From contig NZ_JABBGE010000015.1 of NCBI RefSeq assembly GCF_012927245.1, positions 1 to 64,000 of the forward strand: 64,000 nt of DNA. Reading direction: 5' to 3'. This document shows, one piece after another, positions 34,060 through 43,177 of this stretch (position 1 is the stretch's first letter; the number at the start of each line of letters is the position of its first letter). A program made the translations under genes and the position numbers. The stretch is from Streptomyces sp. R302. Lineage in GTDB: Bacteria > Actinomycetota > Actinomycetes > Streptomycetales > Streptomycetaceae. Under the pieces are notes generated by a model, which was given only the letters and a program-made list of their open reading frames with translations, was not told where the DNA came from and did no database searches.

Positions 34060-36690
34060 TCAGCCATCGATCACCGGCAGCAGTTCCGGCAGGTGGCCGT
34101 CCGAGGCGCGGGCGGTGTCCTGCCGCTCGGCGGGCACCCGCCCGTACAGGGTGGTGCGGGGGCGGGACGGCCGGCCTGCGGCCTCCGCGATCGCCTCCAG
34201 GTCGCGGATCGACCGGTAGGAGCCGTAACCCGACCCGGCCATCCGGGAGATCGTCTCCTCCATCAGCGTCCCGCCGAGGTCGTTCGCGCCGGAGCGCAGC
34301 ATCTCCGCCGCGCCCTCCGCGCCCAGCTTCACCCAGCTGGTCTGGATGTTCGGGATGTGGGGGTGGAGGAGGAGGCGGGCCATCGCCGTCACCGCCCGGT
34401 TGTCGCGGACGGTCGGCCCGGGGCGGGCGATGCCGGCGAGGTAGACGGGCGCGTTGGTGTGGATGAAGGGCAGCGTCACGAACTCCGTGAAGCCGCCCGT
34501 CCGCTGCTGGAGGGAGGCGAGCGTGCGGAGGTGGCCGAGCCAGTGCCGGGGCTGGTCCACGTGCCCGTACATCATCGTCGAGGACGAGCGCAGGCCCAGC
34601 TCGTGCGCGGTGGTGATCACCTCGATCCAGGTGGCGGTGGGCAGCTTGCCCTTCGTCAGCACCCAGCGGACCTCGTCGTCGAGGATCTCGGCGGCCGTGC
34701 CGGGGATCGAGTCGAGCCCGGCCTCCTTCGCCGCCGTCAGCCACTCGCGGATCGACAGGCCGGTGCGGGTCGCGCCGTTGACGACCTCCATCGGGGAGAA
34801 GGCGTGCACGTGCATGCCGGGGACGCGTTCCTTCACGGCCCGGGCGATGTCGAAGTACGCGGTGCCGGGCAGGTCCGGGTGGATGCCGCCCTGCATGCAC
34901 ACCTCGACCGCGCCGACCTCCCACGCCTGCTGCGCCCGGTCGGCGACCTGGTCGAGGGAGAGGGTGTACGCGTCGGCGTCGGTGCGGCGCTGGGCGAAGG
35001 CGCAGAAGCGGCAGCCGGTGTAGCAGACGTTGGTGAAGTTGATGTTCCGGGTGACGATGTACGTCACCTCGTCGCCGACCGCCGACTTCCGCACGTCGTC
35101 CGCGACCGCGCACAGCGCGTCGAGCGCGGGCCCGTCGGCGTGGAAGAGGGCGAGGGCCTGCGCGTCGGTGAGCCGCGTCGGATCGTCGGCGGCGACCCCG
35201 AGCGCCTCCCGCAGGCCACCGTCGATCCGCTCGGGCACGGCGTCGGGCACCAGACCCGGCGCGGCGGCCTCCCGCAGCGCCTCCCAGTCGCCGTACACCT
35301 CGTCGAAGTCCTCGCGCCGGTCGCCGGTGCGCCCCTCGGTGTCGATGGTCGCGTGCAGGTCGGTACGCCCCGAGGCGGTGAAGGACTCGTCCGGCTCCTG
35401 CCACGGCAGCCCGCGGACGACGGCGTCCGGGTCGGCGAGCCCGGTCTCCGGATCGGCGAGGGCGCGCACGTGCGGCACGATCCGCGGGTCGAGCCAGGGC
35501 TCACCGCGCCGGACGAACTCCGGGTAGACGCAGAGCCGCTCGCGCAGCTCGAAGCCGGCGGCACGGGACCGCGCGGCGAGCTCGTCGATCCGCGGCCAGG
35601 GCCGCTCGGGGTTGACGTGGTCGATGGTGATCGGGGAGACCCCGCCCCAGTCGTCGATGCCGGCCGCGATCAGCCGCTCGTACGCGGCGTCCACGAGGTT
35701 CGGCGGCGCCTGCAGGCAGGCGGAGGGGCCCATGATGAGCCGGGCGACGGCCACGGCCGCGACCAGGTCGTCGAGTTCGGCGTCGGGCGCCGCGCGCATC
35801 GCCGTGTCCAGCTTGGCGCGGAAGTTCTGGATGATGAGTTCCTGGATGCCGTGGTACGCCCGCGCGATCCGGCGCAGCGCGAACAGCGACTCGGCCCGCT
35901 CCTCGTAGGTCTCCCCGATCCCGAGGAGCAGCCCCGACGTGAAGGGCACGGACGACCGCCCGGCGTCCTCCAACACCCGCAGCCGCACGGCCGGTTCCTT
36001 GTCCGGCGAACCGTGGTGGGGACCGCCGGGCTCGGACCACAGCCGGGTGGCGGTCGTCTCCAGCATCATCCCCATGGACGGGGCGACGGGCTTGAGCCGC
36101 TGGAAATCCGTCCACGACATGACACCGGGGTTCAGGTGCGGCAGGAGCCCGGTCTCCTCCAGGATCCGCACCGACATGGCCCGTACGTACGCGAGGGTGT
36201 CGTCGTACCCGTGCGCGTCCAGCCACTCGCGCGCCTCCGGCCACCGGTCCTCCGGCTTGTCGCCGAGCGTGATCAGCGCTTCCTTGCAGCCGAGGGCGGC
36301 GCCGCGGCGGGCGATGTCCAGTACCTCGTCCGGCGACAGGAACATGCCGTGCCCGTCGCGCCGCAGCTTCCCCGGCACGGTGACGAAGGTGCAGTAGTGG
36401 CACTTGTCCCGGCACAGCCGGGTCAGCGGTATGAACACGCTCTTCGAGTACGTGATCACCCCCGGCCGCCCCGCCGCCTGAAGGCCGGCGTCCCGCACCC
36501 GCCCCGCGACCGCCACCAGCTCGTCCAGGTCCTCGCCCCGCGCCCGCAGCAGCACCGCCGCCTCACCGACGTCGAGCGCGACCCCGTCCCGCGCCCGCCG
36601 CAACGCCCGCCGCATCGCGTTCCGCGTCGGGATCCCCGTCGAGCCCTCAACCTGCTGCTCGGCCTCCCGGCCGGCCTGGTGGTCCGTCAT
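34060..36690 (-). CDS. fbiC: Bifunctional FO synthase (CofG/CofH fusion)
   Basis: 876 aa from ATG 36690. Two radical-SAM halves: CofG-like with CRDKCHYCTF (about residue 93-102) and CofH-like with CYTGCRFCAF (about residue 553-562), each binding a 4Fe-4S cluster. They join 5-amino-6-ribitylaminouracil and tyrosine to make FO, the deazaflavin of coenzyme F420. Length equals known FbiC. The neighbouring F420-type luciferase-like gene (36744-37577), which lies upstream on the same strand, would use the product. Long antisense open frames over this gene are not coding. Confidence 0.96.
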   Translation of the reverse strand: MTDHQAGREAEQQVEGSTGIPTRNAMRRALRRARDGVALDVGEAAVLLRARGEDLDELVAVAGRVRDAGLQAAGRPGVITYSKSVFIPLTRLCRDKCHYCTFVTVPGKLRRDGHGMFLSPDEVLDIARRGAALGCKEALITLGDKPEDRWPEAREWLDAHGYDDTLAYVRAMSVRILEETGLLPHLNPGVMSWTDFQRLKPVAPSMGMMLETTATRLWSEPGGPHHGSPDKEPAVRLRVLEDAGRSSVPFTSGLLLGIGETYEERAESLFALRRIARAYHGIQELIIQNFRAKLDTAMRAAPDAELDDLVAAVAVARLIMGPSACLQAPPNLVDAAYERLIAAGIDDWGGVSPITIDHVNPERPWPRIDELAARSRAAGFELRERLCVYPEFVRRGEPWLDPRIVPHVRALADPETGLADPDAVVRGLPWQEPDESFTASGRTDLHATIDTEGRTGDRREDFDEVYGDWEALREAAAPGLVPDAVPERIDGGLREALGVAADDPTRLTDAQALALFHADGPALDALCAVADDVRKSAVGDEVTYIVTRNINFTNVCYTGCRFCAFAQRRTDADAYTLSLDQVADRAQQAWEVGAVEVCMQGGIHPDLPGTAYFDIARAVKERVPGMHVHAFSPMEVVNGATRTGLSIREWLTAAKEAGLDSIPGTAAEILDDEVRWVLTKGKLPTATWIEVITTAHELGLRSSSTMMYGHVDQPRHWLGHLRTLASLQQRTGGFTEFVTLPFIHTNAPVYLAGIARPGPTVRDNRAVTAMARLLLHPHIPNIQTSWVKLGAEGAAEMLRSGANDLGGTLMEETISRMAGSGYGSYRSIRDLEAIAEAAGRPSRPRTTLYGRVPAERQDTARASDGHLPELLPVIDG

Positions 36691-36743
36691 GCCCCGAGCA
36701 TACGAGCGGCGGCGGCGCGCGGAGGACGGGTCCCCGCGGCCGG

Positions 36744-37577
36744 TCACCGCACGTACTCCGCGTACGCGTCGAGGACCCGCAGGACCTCGTCCTCTCCGGC
36801 CGGGGGGAGCTGGAGGACGGTCTCGGTGCAGCCGAGGTCGGCGTAGTGGGCGAGTTTGCCGGGGTTCGGGAGGACGGCGTAGGGGACGACCTGGAGGGTC
36901 TTCGGGTCGCGGCCGGCGTCTTCCCAGGCGCGGCGGAGCACCGGGAGGTTGTCGGTGAGGCCGCGGCCGCCGATCGGCATCCAGCCGTCGGCCCGCCCGG
37001 CGACCGCCGCGAACAGCTTCGGTCCCGCCGCGCCGCCCAGCAGGACGCGGGGCGCCCCGCCGGCGGGCTTCGGCCAGGCCTCGGAGGCGCGTACGGAGTA
37101 GCCGGACCCGCCCTCGTACGCCGTCGGTTCCGGCGCCCACAGGGCCCGCATGAGGGCGAGCCGGTCGTGTACGAGGTCCCGGCGGCCGGCCCAGGCGACG
37201 TTGTGGTCGGCGGCCTCCTCGCGGTTCCAGCCGTAGCCGACCCCGAGGGTGAAGCGGCCGCCGGAGAGGTGGTCGAGGGTCGCGATCTGCTTGGCGAGGG
37301 CGATCGGGTCGTGCTCCGCGAGCAGGGAGATGCCGGTGCCGAGCGCGAGCCGCTCGGTGACGGCGGCGGCCTGCGCGAGCGCGACGTAGGGGTCCAGGGT
37401 CCGCCCGTACTCCCGGGCGGCCTCGCCGCCCGCCGGGTGCGCGGTGTCCCGGGACACCGGGAGGTGGGTGTGCTCCGGCAGGTAGAGCCCGTCGAAGCCG
37501 CGCGCCTCCAGCTCGCGGGCGAGCCGCACGGGCGAGATGGTCTCGTCGGTCAGGAAGATCGTGGTCGAGATCCGCAT
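36744..37577 (-). CDS. Luciferase-like (LLM class) F420-dependent oxidoreductase
   Basis: 277 aa from ATG 37577. Opens MRISTTIFLTDETISPVRLARELEARGFDGLYLPEHTH and has ATLDHLSGGRFTLGVGYGWNREE, the phosphate-binding region typical of F420-using LLM proteins, plus APRVLLGGAAGPKLF. Probably reduces or oxidises a small substrate with F420. About 50 bp separates it from fbiC on the same strand, so they may share a transcript. Substrate unknown. Confidence 0.87.
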   Translation of the reverse strand: MRISTTIFLTDETISPVRLARELEARGFDGLYLPEHTHLPVSRDTAHPAGGEAAREYGRTLDPYVALAQAAAVTERLALGTGISLLAEHDPIALAKQIATLDHLSGGRFTLGVGYGWNREEAADHNVAWAGRRDLVHDRLALMRALWAPEPTAYEGGSGYSVRASEAWPKPAGGAPRVLLGGAAGPKLFAAVAGRADGWMPIGGRGLTDNLPVLRRAWEDAGRDPKTLQVVPYAVLPNPGKLAHYADLGCTETVLQLPPAGEDEVLRVLDAYAEYVR

Positions 37578-37668
37578 GACCGCACGGTAGGGGGTGCGGC
37601 CCGGGATTCCGAGGGGCACGACACCGGCCGGGAAATTCGCCCGCCGCCGCCGCGGCCGGCCTGCTTGG

Positions 37669-38424
37669 ATGGCCCGCGTGCTGACGCGAATCGAGACGTA
37701 CTACGACGCCGTGCCCCGCTCCTCCGCCCGCGCGGAGGACTTCGGCCCGCTGACCTTCTTCGTGCGGGAGGGCGCCGACGGCTGGCCGTTCTACGCCCGG
37801 CCGACCCTCGGGCACCCTGGCGGGGTGTCGCCGGCGGACGTGGAGAAGGTACGGGCCCGGCAGCGCGAGCTGGGGCTGCCGGAGGCGTTCGAGTGGGTGG
37901 CGGAGACGGCGCCGGCGCTGCGGGCGGCCGTGGAGGCGAGCGGCCTCGTCGTGCACGAGCACCCGCTGATGGTCCTGGACGGCGCGCCGCTGCCCGTCCC
38001 GGAGCCGGCGGGCGCGGCCGTCCGGACGCTCGCCGCGGACGACCCGGACCTCCCGGCCGCCGTCGCCGCCCCGTACGCCGCCTTCGGCGCGACCCCGGGC
38101 CCCGCCGACGCGGCCCGCGTCGCCTCCCGTATCGCCTCCGGCCTCACCGTCCTCGCCGCCGCCTTCGACACGACGACCGGGGAGGCGCTGGCGGGCGGCC
38201 AGGTCCAGCCCGTCGGGGACGTGGCCGAGGTCGTCGGCGTGGGCACCCGCCCGGAGGCCCGCCGCCGCGGCCTCGGCCTCGCGGTGACCGCCGAACTGGT
38301 GGCGCGGGCCCGCGCGGCGGGCACCGAGGTGGTCTTCCTGACGGCCTCGGACGCGACCGTGGAACGCCTCTACGCCCGCCTCGGCTTCCGCACGATCGCC
38401 ACCGCCCTCATCGCGGAGGTGTAA
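37669..38424 (+). CDS. GNAT-family N-acetyltransferase
   Basis: 251 aa from ATG 37669. The acetyl-CoA loop VVGVGTRPEARRRGLGLAVTAELVARA and the C-terminal VVFLTASDATVERLYARLGFRT are the GNAT motifs A and B. The N-terminal half (ETYYDAVPRSSARAEDFGPLTFFV) is an accessory domain common in Streptomyces GNAT proteins. Acetyl acceptor unknown. It is divergent from the LLM/fbiC genes, with about 90 bp between. Confidence 0.88.
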   Translation: MARVLTRIETYYDAVPRSSARAEDFGPLTFFVREGADGWPFYARPTLGHPGGVSPADVEKVRARQRELGLPEAFEWVAETAPALRAAVEASGLVVHEHPLMVLDGAPLPVPEPAGAAVRTLAADDPDLPAAVAAPYAAFGATPGPADAARVASRIASGLTVLAAAFDTTTGEALAGGQVQPVGDVAEVVGVGTRPEARRRGLGLAVTAELVARARAAGTEVVFLTASDATVERLYARLGFRTIATALIAEV

Positions 38425-38635
38425 CCGCCACGAGCTCACGACGCATCCACACGTCCACGGCGTCCTCGGCCTCGACGGTGGAGCGGACACGTCCAGTGGC
38501 CGGGCATCGCCCCATCGCCTTCGCCCTGGGCGCGGTATCCGCGATCTTATGATCTGGGGACCAATCAGGAGTACCAGGGGATCGGCGGCCGCGGAGAAGC
38601 TTCTCCGCCGGCGGCCGGAAGGGTGTGGGGGGCTG

Positions 38636-40456
38636 TTGTTCAGAAGAGGGAAGAGGGTGTTCGCCACCCTGCTGGCGGCGGCGGCCCTGACCGCAGGGAT
38701 GCCCGCGTCCGCGCAGGCCGTCGCGGGGGAGCCCGAGCCGGTCAGACGTCAGCTGACCGTGCTGACGTGGAACATCTGTGGTGAGACGCTCGTGCTCCGC
38801 GGCGGAAAGGGCTACTGCCCACGCCGGGACGACGCCCTGGGCAAGGCGAACAAGGTCGCCGAGCTGGTGCGCACGTACAACGCGGATGTCGTCATGCTCC
38901 AGGAGGTGTGCGGCTACGAGGGCGACGTGAACGCGACCCCGGTCCCCGGGCAGACACCCAGCCCCAATCTGTTCCCGGGGCCGAACTCCAAGAGCCACAT
39001 GGCCTTCCTGGAGGGGTTGCTCGGCGAGGGGTGGACCGTGCGGCACGCGGCAGGCAATCGCCCGACCCCGACCGACAAGGAGTCCTACTGCCGCAACTCC
39101 ACCCTGCCCGGCTACGGCGAGACTGGCGGCAGTCTCGGCGTGCTGATCGCCGTCAAGGGGACGATGCACGACGTCCGGCGCTTCGAGACGGTGCCCGCAG
39201 GCTCCGCCTCGGGCCGCTCGCTGCCCGCGATCTGCGCGCGGCTCGTCGGCTGGCCGGACCAGCTGTGCACCACGCATCTGATCGCGGGCGACAACACGGT
39301 CCAGCGGGCCCAGATGACCGAGATCAAGAAGCAGCTCGGGGCGTCGTGGACTCAGGGCACGGTGATCGGCGGAGACTTCAACGGCAACCTCGGCGACCCG
39401 GACCTGACCGCCGCGACCCAGGAGCTGGACGCCTGCGAGACAGGCAAGCACACCGCGCAGACCTGGGCGGCGACCGATCCGGCCCCCCGCACCTGGAGCC
39501 TGGACCACCTCTTCGCGAGCAAGCTCACCGACGGCACGCGCTGGTCCTCCTGCCTCGTCGACCACGAGGCGATGGACCTGACACAGAACGTGGCGGGCAC
39601 AGAGCCCTCGGGGTGGTCCGACCACGCACCGGTCATCGGCACCCTGCGCCAGGTCCCCGTCCCCGGCGACATGACCGGCGACGGCAAGCCCGACCTCGTC
39701 GCCGTCGACAGCACGGGCAAGCTGCGCCTCTACCCAGGCACCGGCACCGGCCGACTCGTCTACCCGCACCTCACGATCGGTCTCAGCGGATGGGCCGGCG
39801 CCTCCGTCTCCCACCGGGGCGACTGGACCGGCGACGGCACCGAGGACCTGGTCGCCCGCGTGAACGGGGAGCTGCGCGTCTACCCGAACAAGGGCGACGG
39901 CACCCTCGGTCCCCCGTTCACCCCCCTGCTCTCCGGACTCCCGGCGACCGCCCGGGTCGTCAGCGTCGGGGACCTCGACCTCGACGGCGCTCCTGACGTG
40001 GTGGTCTCGTACGACGACAAGCTGTACCGCTACAACGGCGTGCGCGGTGCCCAGCCCAAGCTGGGGGCCTCGGTGGAGTTCGGCTCCCAGGGGTGGGCGA
40101 CCATGGACGTCACCGGCGTGGGCGACGCCGACCGGGACGGCCGGCCGGATCTCCTCGCCCGGCAGCGCGGCGGCACTCAGGACGGCAAGCTCTGGTTCCA
40201 CCGGGGTCTTCCGGACGGCACCTTCGCCACTCCCACCCAGTACGGCTTCGGCTACACCGCTGCGGTTCGCCCCCTGATCGCCGGAGCCGCGGACGCGGAC
40301 GGCGACGGTGTCGCGGACCTGTGGGCGACGACCGGCGACGGAACCGGGCGGCTGCTGTTCTACAAGGGCGGCACGAACGGCTCCGGGAACCCGGTCGACG
40401 GCCCCTCCACCGAAGTGGGAGCGAGCGGCTGGTCCTCGATCAGCTCGCTCGGCTGA
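38636..40456 (+). CDS. Secreted endonuclease/exonuclease/phosphatase-fold protein with FG-GAP repeats
   Basis: About 606 aa from a TTG at 38636, chosen because it gives an ordinary signal peptide (FRRGKRVFATLLAAAALTAGMPASAQA); a palindrome near 38592 would otherwise be translated. An ATG at 38549 or GTG at 38657 are alternatives. The EEP domain (about 45-330) shows LTVLTWNICG, VVMLQEVCG, VIGGDFNG and SDHAPVIG, the catalytic Asn, Glu, Asp and His. The C-terminal half has FG-GAP/VCBS calcium-like repeats (DMTGDGKPDLVAVD, DWTGDGTEDLVAR, DLDLDGAPDVVVSYD). An exported nuclease, sphingomyelinase or phosphatase is likely; the substrate is unknown. Confidence 0.85.
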   Translation: MFRRGKRVFATLLAAAALTAGMPASAQAVAGEPEPVRRQLTVLTWNICGETLVLRGGKGYCPRRDDALGKANKVAELVRTYNADVVMLQEVCGYEGDVNATPVPGQTPSPNLFPGPNSKSHMAFLEGLLGEGWTVRHAAGNRPTPTDKESYCRNSTLPGYGETGGSLGVLIAVKGTMHDVRRFETVPAGSASGRSLPAICARLVGWPDQLCTTHLIAGDNTVQRAQMTEIKKQLGASWTQGTVIGGDFNGNLGDPDLTAATQELDACETGKHTAQTWAATDPAPRTWSLDHLFASKLTDGTRWSSCLVDHEAMDLTQNVAGTEPSGWSDHAPVIGTLRQVPVPGDMTGDGKPDLVAVDSTGKLRLYPGTGTGRLVYPHLTIGLSGWAGASVSHRGDWTGDGTEDLVARVNGELRVYPNKGDGTLGPPFTPLLSGLPATARVVSVGDLDLDGAPDVVVSYDDKLYRYNGVRGAQPKLGASVEFGSQGWATMDVTGVGDADRDGRPDLLARQRGGTQDGKLWFHRGLPDGTFATPTQYGFGYTAAVRPLIAGAADADGDGVADLWATTGDGTGRLLFYKGGTNGSGNPVDGPSTEVGASGWSSISSLG

Positions 40457-40585
40457 ACCACCCGCCCGGGCGTGGTGGTCCACCCGCCACGCCCGGCCGC
40501 GGCCGCCGGCCCCGTGTCCCTCCTCCGTGCCGCGATCGTGAGGAGCCGTCGTAACCGGTCCCGCCCGAGTCGCGTTGGGACGGGC

Positions 40586-40801
40586 ATGAAGAGGATCCTC
40601 ACCGCCGCCGCCCTGACCGCCTTCGCCGCCACCGGCGGCCTCGCCGCCGCCGGAAGCGCGGCGGCCGACACGGGCGGCATGAACCTGCCGTCGGTCGTCC
40701 CGCTCAGCGGCGTCCTGAACCCGAAGCCCCTCCCGCCCGCCGCCGCCGACATGCCCGCCCCCAACAAGGCCGTGGAGAAGCTGCTGCCCGGCCGGCACTG
40801 A
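40586..40801 (+). CDS. Small secreted protein
   Basis: 71 aa. A signal peptide (MKRILTAAALTAFAATGGLAAAGSAAA) leaves a Pro-rich mature part of about 44 residues (NLPSVVPLSGVLNPKPLPP, ending KLLPGRH). No cysteines. Similar short secreted proteins are common in Streptomyces without known role. No strong ribosome site is seen. A hairpin follows directly. Confidence 0.65.
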   Translation: MKRILTAAALTAFAATGGLAAAGSAAADTGGMNLPSVVPLSGVLNPKPLPPAAADMPAPNKAVEKLLPGRH

Positions 40802-40831
40802 TACCTCTCCGTACTGCTTCAAGCCCTCCCC

Positions 40832-40864
40832 GCCTCCTGCGGTCCGTCCTGGTCCGCAGGAGGC
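40832..40864. terminator. Hairpin after the small secreted gene
   Basis: 11-bp stem GCCTCCTGCGG / CCGCAGGAGGC with an 11-nt loop. A second 9-bp hairpin (ACTCCGTCG / CGACGGAGT) follows at 40902-40923. Confidence 0.75.
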
Positions 40865-40922
40865 GTTCTGGTTCTGTCGTCGAGGGCGACCGAACAGTCG
40901 CACTCCGTCGAAGCCGACGGAG

Positions 40923-41114
40923 TCAGCCGGGACAGGGCTGCTCGCGGCGGGCCAGATCCCCCGAGGCGAGACGTCCCATGTGCGCGCCCACGGCACGCAG
41001 CACCCGCTCGTCCTCGGCCGTCAGGGCTTTGAGCCGGTCCCGGACACACACCCCGGACGGGCCGCCAACGACGAACGGGCGCGCGATCTGCCGTAACCGC
41101 TGCTGCCCGACCAT
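40923..41114 (-). pseudogene. N-terminal fragment of an IS605 OrfB/TnpB-like transposase
   Basis: 63 aa: RQIARPFVVGGPSGVCVRDRLKALTAEDERVLRAVGAHMGRLASGDLARR. This resembles the start of Streptomyces IS605 OrfB-type proteins, but the frame ends after about 60 residues against roughly 400 or more in full proteins, and the RuvC-like and zinc parts are absent. It is a relic of an insertion sequence or TnpB-like gene. Confidence 0.5.
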
Positions 41115-41319
41115 GCCCGTTCACCCCCGCTCCTACCGAACACCGGCACCAGGGAATCCAGCCGACATCACCGACAGTTCATTCGGAATACGAGAAGGGG
41201 ATCGAACAAGATCACTTCGGATTTCTCGGTTTCGTTTCACGGCAAAAGCGAAGGCGGCGGCACCCCCCACGGGGCCGCCACTTTCGCGTTCTCGGTGACT
41301 CAGGCGTGTGTGCGTGCGG

Positions 41320-42885
41320 TCAGTCGGGGACCACCAGGGACGGGGTCTCCTTCGTCAGGATCTCGCCGCGGAAGAAGGCGGGGCTGCGGCGCTGCATGAC
41401 CAGCATGAGGACCACGCCGAGGAGGAGCAGGCCGACGCCGATGACGAAGACCGAGCCGACGCCGAGGACGGCGGAGCCGGAGCCGTAGGCCGGGTCCCAC
41501 ATGTCGTAGAGCGTCTTGCCGAAGACCGCCGTGAGCATCAGGCCGCCGAGGCCGGGCAGGACGCCCTTGACCATCAGGTTCGCGAGGGAGGAGGTCAGCT
41601 CCTTGCGGAAGAACCAGACGCAGGCGAAGGCGGTGATCGAGTAGTAGAAGCAGATCATCAGGCCGAGCGCGTAGATGGTGTCGACCAGGACGTTCTCGCT
41701 GACCAGGCTCATCACCGCGTAGAAGACGCCCGTCGCGACGCCCGCGACGACCGTGGCGCGGCCCGGGGTCTTGAAGCGGGGGTGGACCTTCGCGAACGCC
41801 GGCGGGAAGGCTTCGTAGGTGCTCATGGCGAGGGCCGTGCGGGCGACCGGGATGAAGGTGGTCTGGAGGCTGGCCGCCGCCGAGGCGAGGACCGCGACGA
41901 AGAGCAGGATGCCGAGGCCGGAGCCCATGATCGGGCCGGCGAGGACGGCGAAGACGTTGTCGGCGGTGTCCGGGTTGCCGAGACCGGTGCCGGTCTCGCC
42001 GATGCCCGCGTACATCTGCACGGCGATGGCGACCACGAGGTACGAGGCGACGATGACGACCATCGCGAGGAAGGCGGAGCGGCCGGGGGTGCGGGCGCTG
42101 CCGGTGCTCTCCTCGTTGATGGACAGGCAGGCGTCCCAGCCCCAGTAGATGAAGATCGACAGGGAGAGGCCGGCGGTGAAGGCGGAGAAGGACTCGACGC
42201 CGAAGGGGTTCAGCCAGCTGAACGAGAAGTCGAGGGAGCCGGCGACCTGGTCGGCCTTGCTGATGGCCATGAAGGCGAAGATCGCTATGACGGCGAGCTG
42301 GAGGCCGACGAGGGCGTACTGGACCCACTTGGTGGCCGTGATGCCGCGGTAGCTGATCGCGGTCGCGACGGCGATGAAGGCCAGGGTGGTGGCGATGTGG
42401 ACGGCCTTGTTGCCGTCGAGGGCGGCGACGGAGTCGCTGCCGGTGATCTCTCCGGCGGTGAGCCAGAAGAAGGAGGTCGCCACGCCGGCGAGGTTGGAGA
42501 GGACGACGACGGTGGCGATCAGGAGGCCCCAGCCGCACATCCAGCCGATCCTGGGGCCGAACGCCTTCACCGTCCAGGTGAAGGAGGTGCCGCAGTCGGG
42601 CAGGGCCCGGTTCAGCTCCCGGTACGCGAAGGCGACGAGGAGCATCGGCAGGAAGCCCATGAGGAAGATCGCGGGCATCTGGAGCCCGACCTCGCCGACC
42701 GTGGGGCCGAGCGTGGAGGTCAGACAGTAGACGGGGGCGACGGTCGAGACGCCGATGACGGCGCCGCCCATCAGTCCGACGGAGTTGCCGCCGAGTCCCT
42801 TGTCGCGCACGCCCTGCGTGTCGCCCGGGGCGGTGACGCCCCTTACCGTGTCTCCGGCCTGGGGCCGGGCTTCCACCTGAGTCAT
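41320..42885 (-). CDS. APC-family amino acid permease
   Basis: 521 aa with about 12 membrane helices. The APC opening GGNSVGLMGGAVIGVSTVAPVY, LPDCGTSFTWTVKAFGPRIGWMCGWG and INEESTGSARTPGRSAFLAM (helix 6-7 loop) are family features. It imports an amino acid, polyamine or related compound with a cation across the cell membrane. ATG 42885 gives a short cytoplasmic lead. No coupled gene is seen. The substrate is not predictable. Divergent open frames over it are not coding. Confidence 0.9.
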   Translation of the reverse strand: MTQVEARPQAGDTVRGVTAPGDTQGVRDKGLGGNSVGLMGGAVIGVSTVAPVYCLTSTLGPTVGEVGLQMPAIFLMGFLPMLLVAFAYRELNRALPDCGTSFTWTVKAFGPRIGWMCGWGLLIATVVVLSNLAGVATSFFWLTAGEITGSDSVAALDGNKAVHIATTLAFIAVATAISYRGITATKWVQYALVGLQLAVIAIFAFMAISKADQVAGSLDFSFSWLNPFGVESFSAFTAGLSLSIFIYWGWDACLSINEESTGSARTPGRSAFLAMVVIVASYLVVAIAVQMYAGIGETGTGLGNPDTADNVFAVLAGPIMGSGLGILLFVAVLASAAASLQTTFIPVARTALAMSTYEAFPPAFAKVHPRFKTPGRATVVAGVATGVFYAVMSLVSENVLVDTIYALGLMICFYYSITAFACVWFFRKELTSSLANLMVKGVLPGLGGLMLTAVFGKTLYDMWDPAYGSGSAVLGVGSVFVIGVGLLLLGVVLMLVMQRRSPAFFRGEILTKETPSLVVPD

Positions 42886-43130
42886 GAACAGGACGTTAGG
42901 TGCTGCGGTTTCCTTATCCGGAGGCTCGAACTCCGCTCAGCTGATCGATCAATGCCTTGCATTGCGAGGTCAGACCGGGACACTCGCCAATGATTGAAAG
43001 ATCGACCAACCCGGTGGACCGACCAACTGACAGGTCGCCCGCCGGGCGTCCGATATGCGGGAACCGCAGCGAAGGGTGAAATGTCCGTTTCCAAATTTTC
43101 CCGAGGAATTTTCCCCGGCGTCCACCGGAG

Positions 43131-43163
43131 GGCCGGAACCCTTGGGAGGACTGGGTTCCGGCC
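43131..43163. terminator. Hairpin terminator behind the aldehyde dehydrogenase operon
   Basis: 11-bp stem GGCCGGAACCC / GGGTTCCGGCC with TTT on the plus-strand 3' side. It lies 15 bp past the dehydrogenase stop. Confidence 0.8.
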
Positions 43164-43177
43164 TTTGTACCGACCGG

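Noticed and set aside
34060..38667. Extension of fbiC to a 1535-codon protein
   Set aside because: The conserved start at 36690 fits known FbiC length; upstream sequence overlaps the LLM and GNAT genes.
40497..40585. A separate small gene between the secreted protein genes
   Set aside because: No frame with start, ribosome site or similarity was found.
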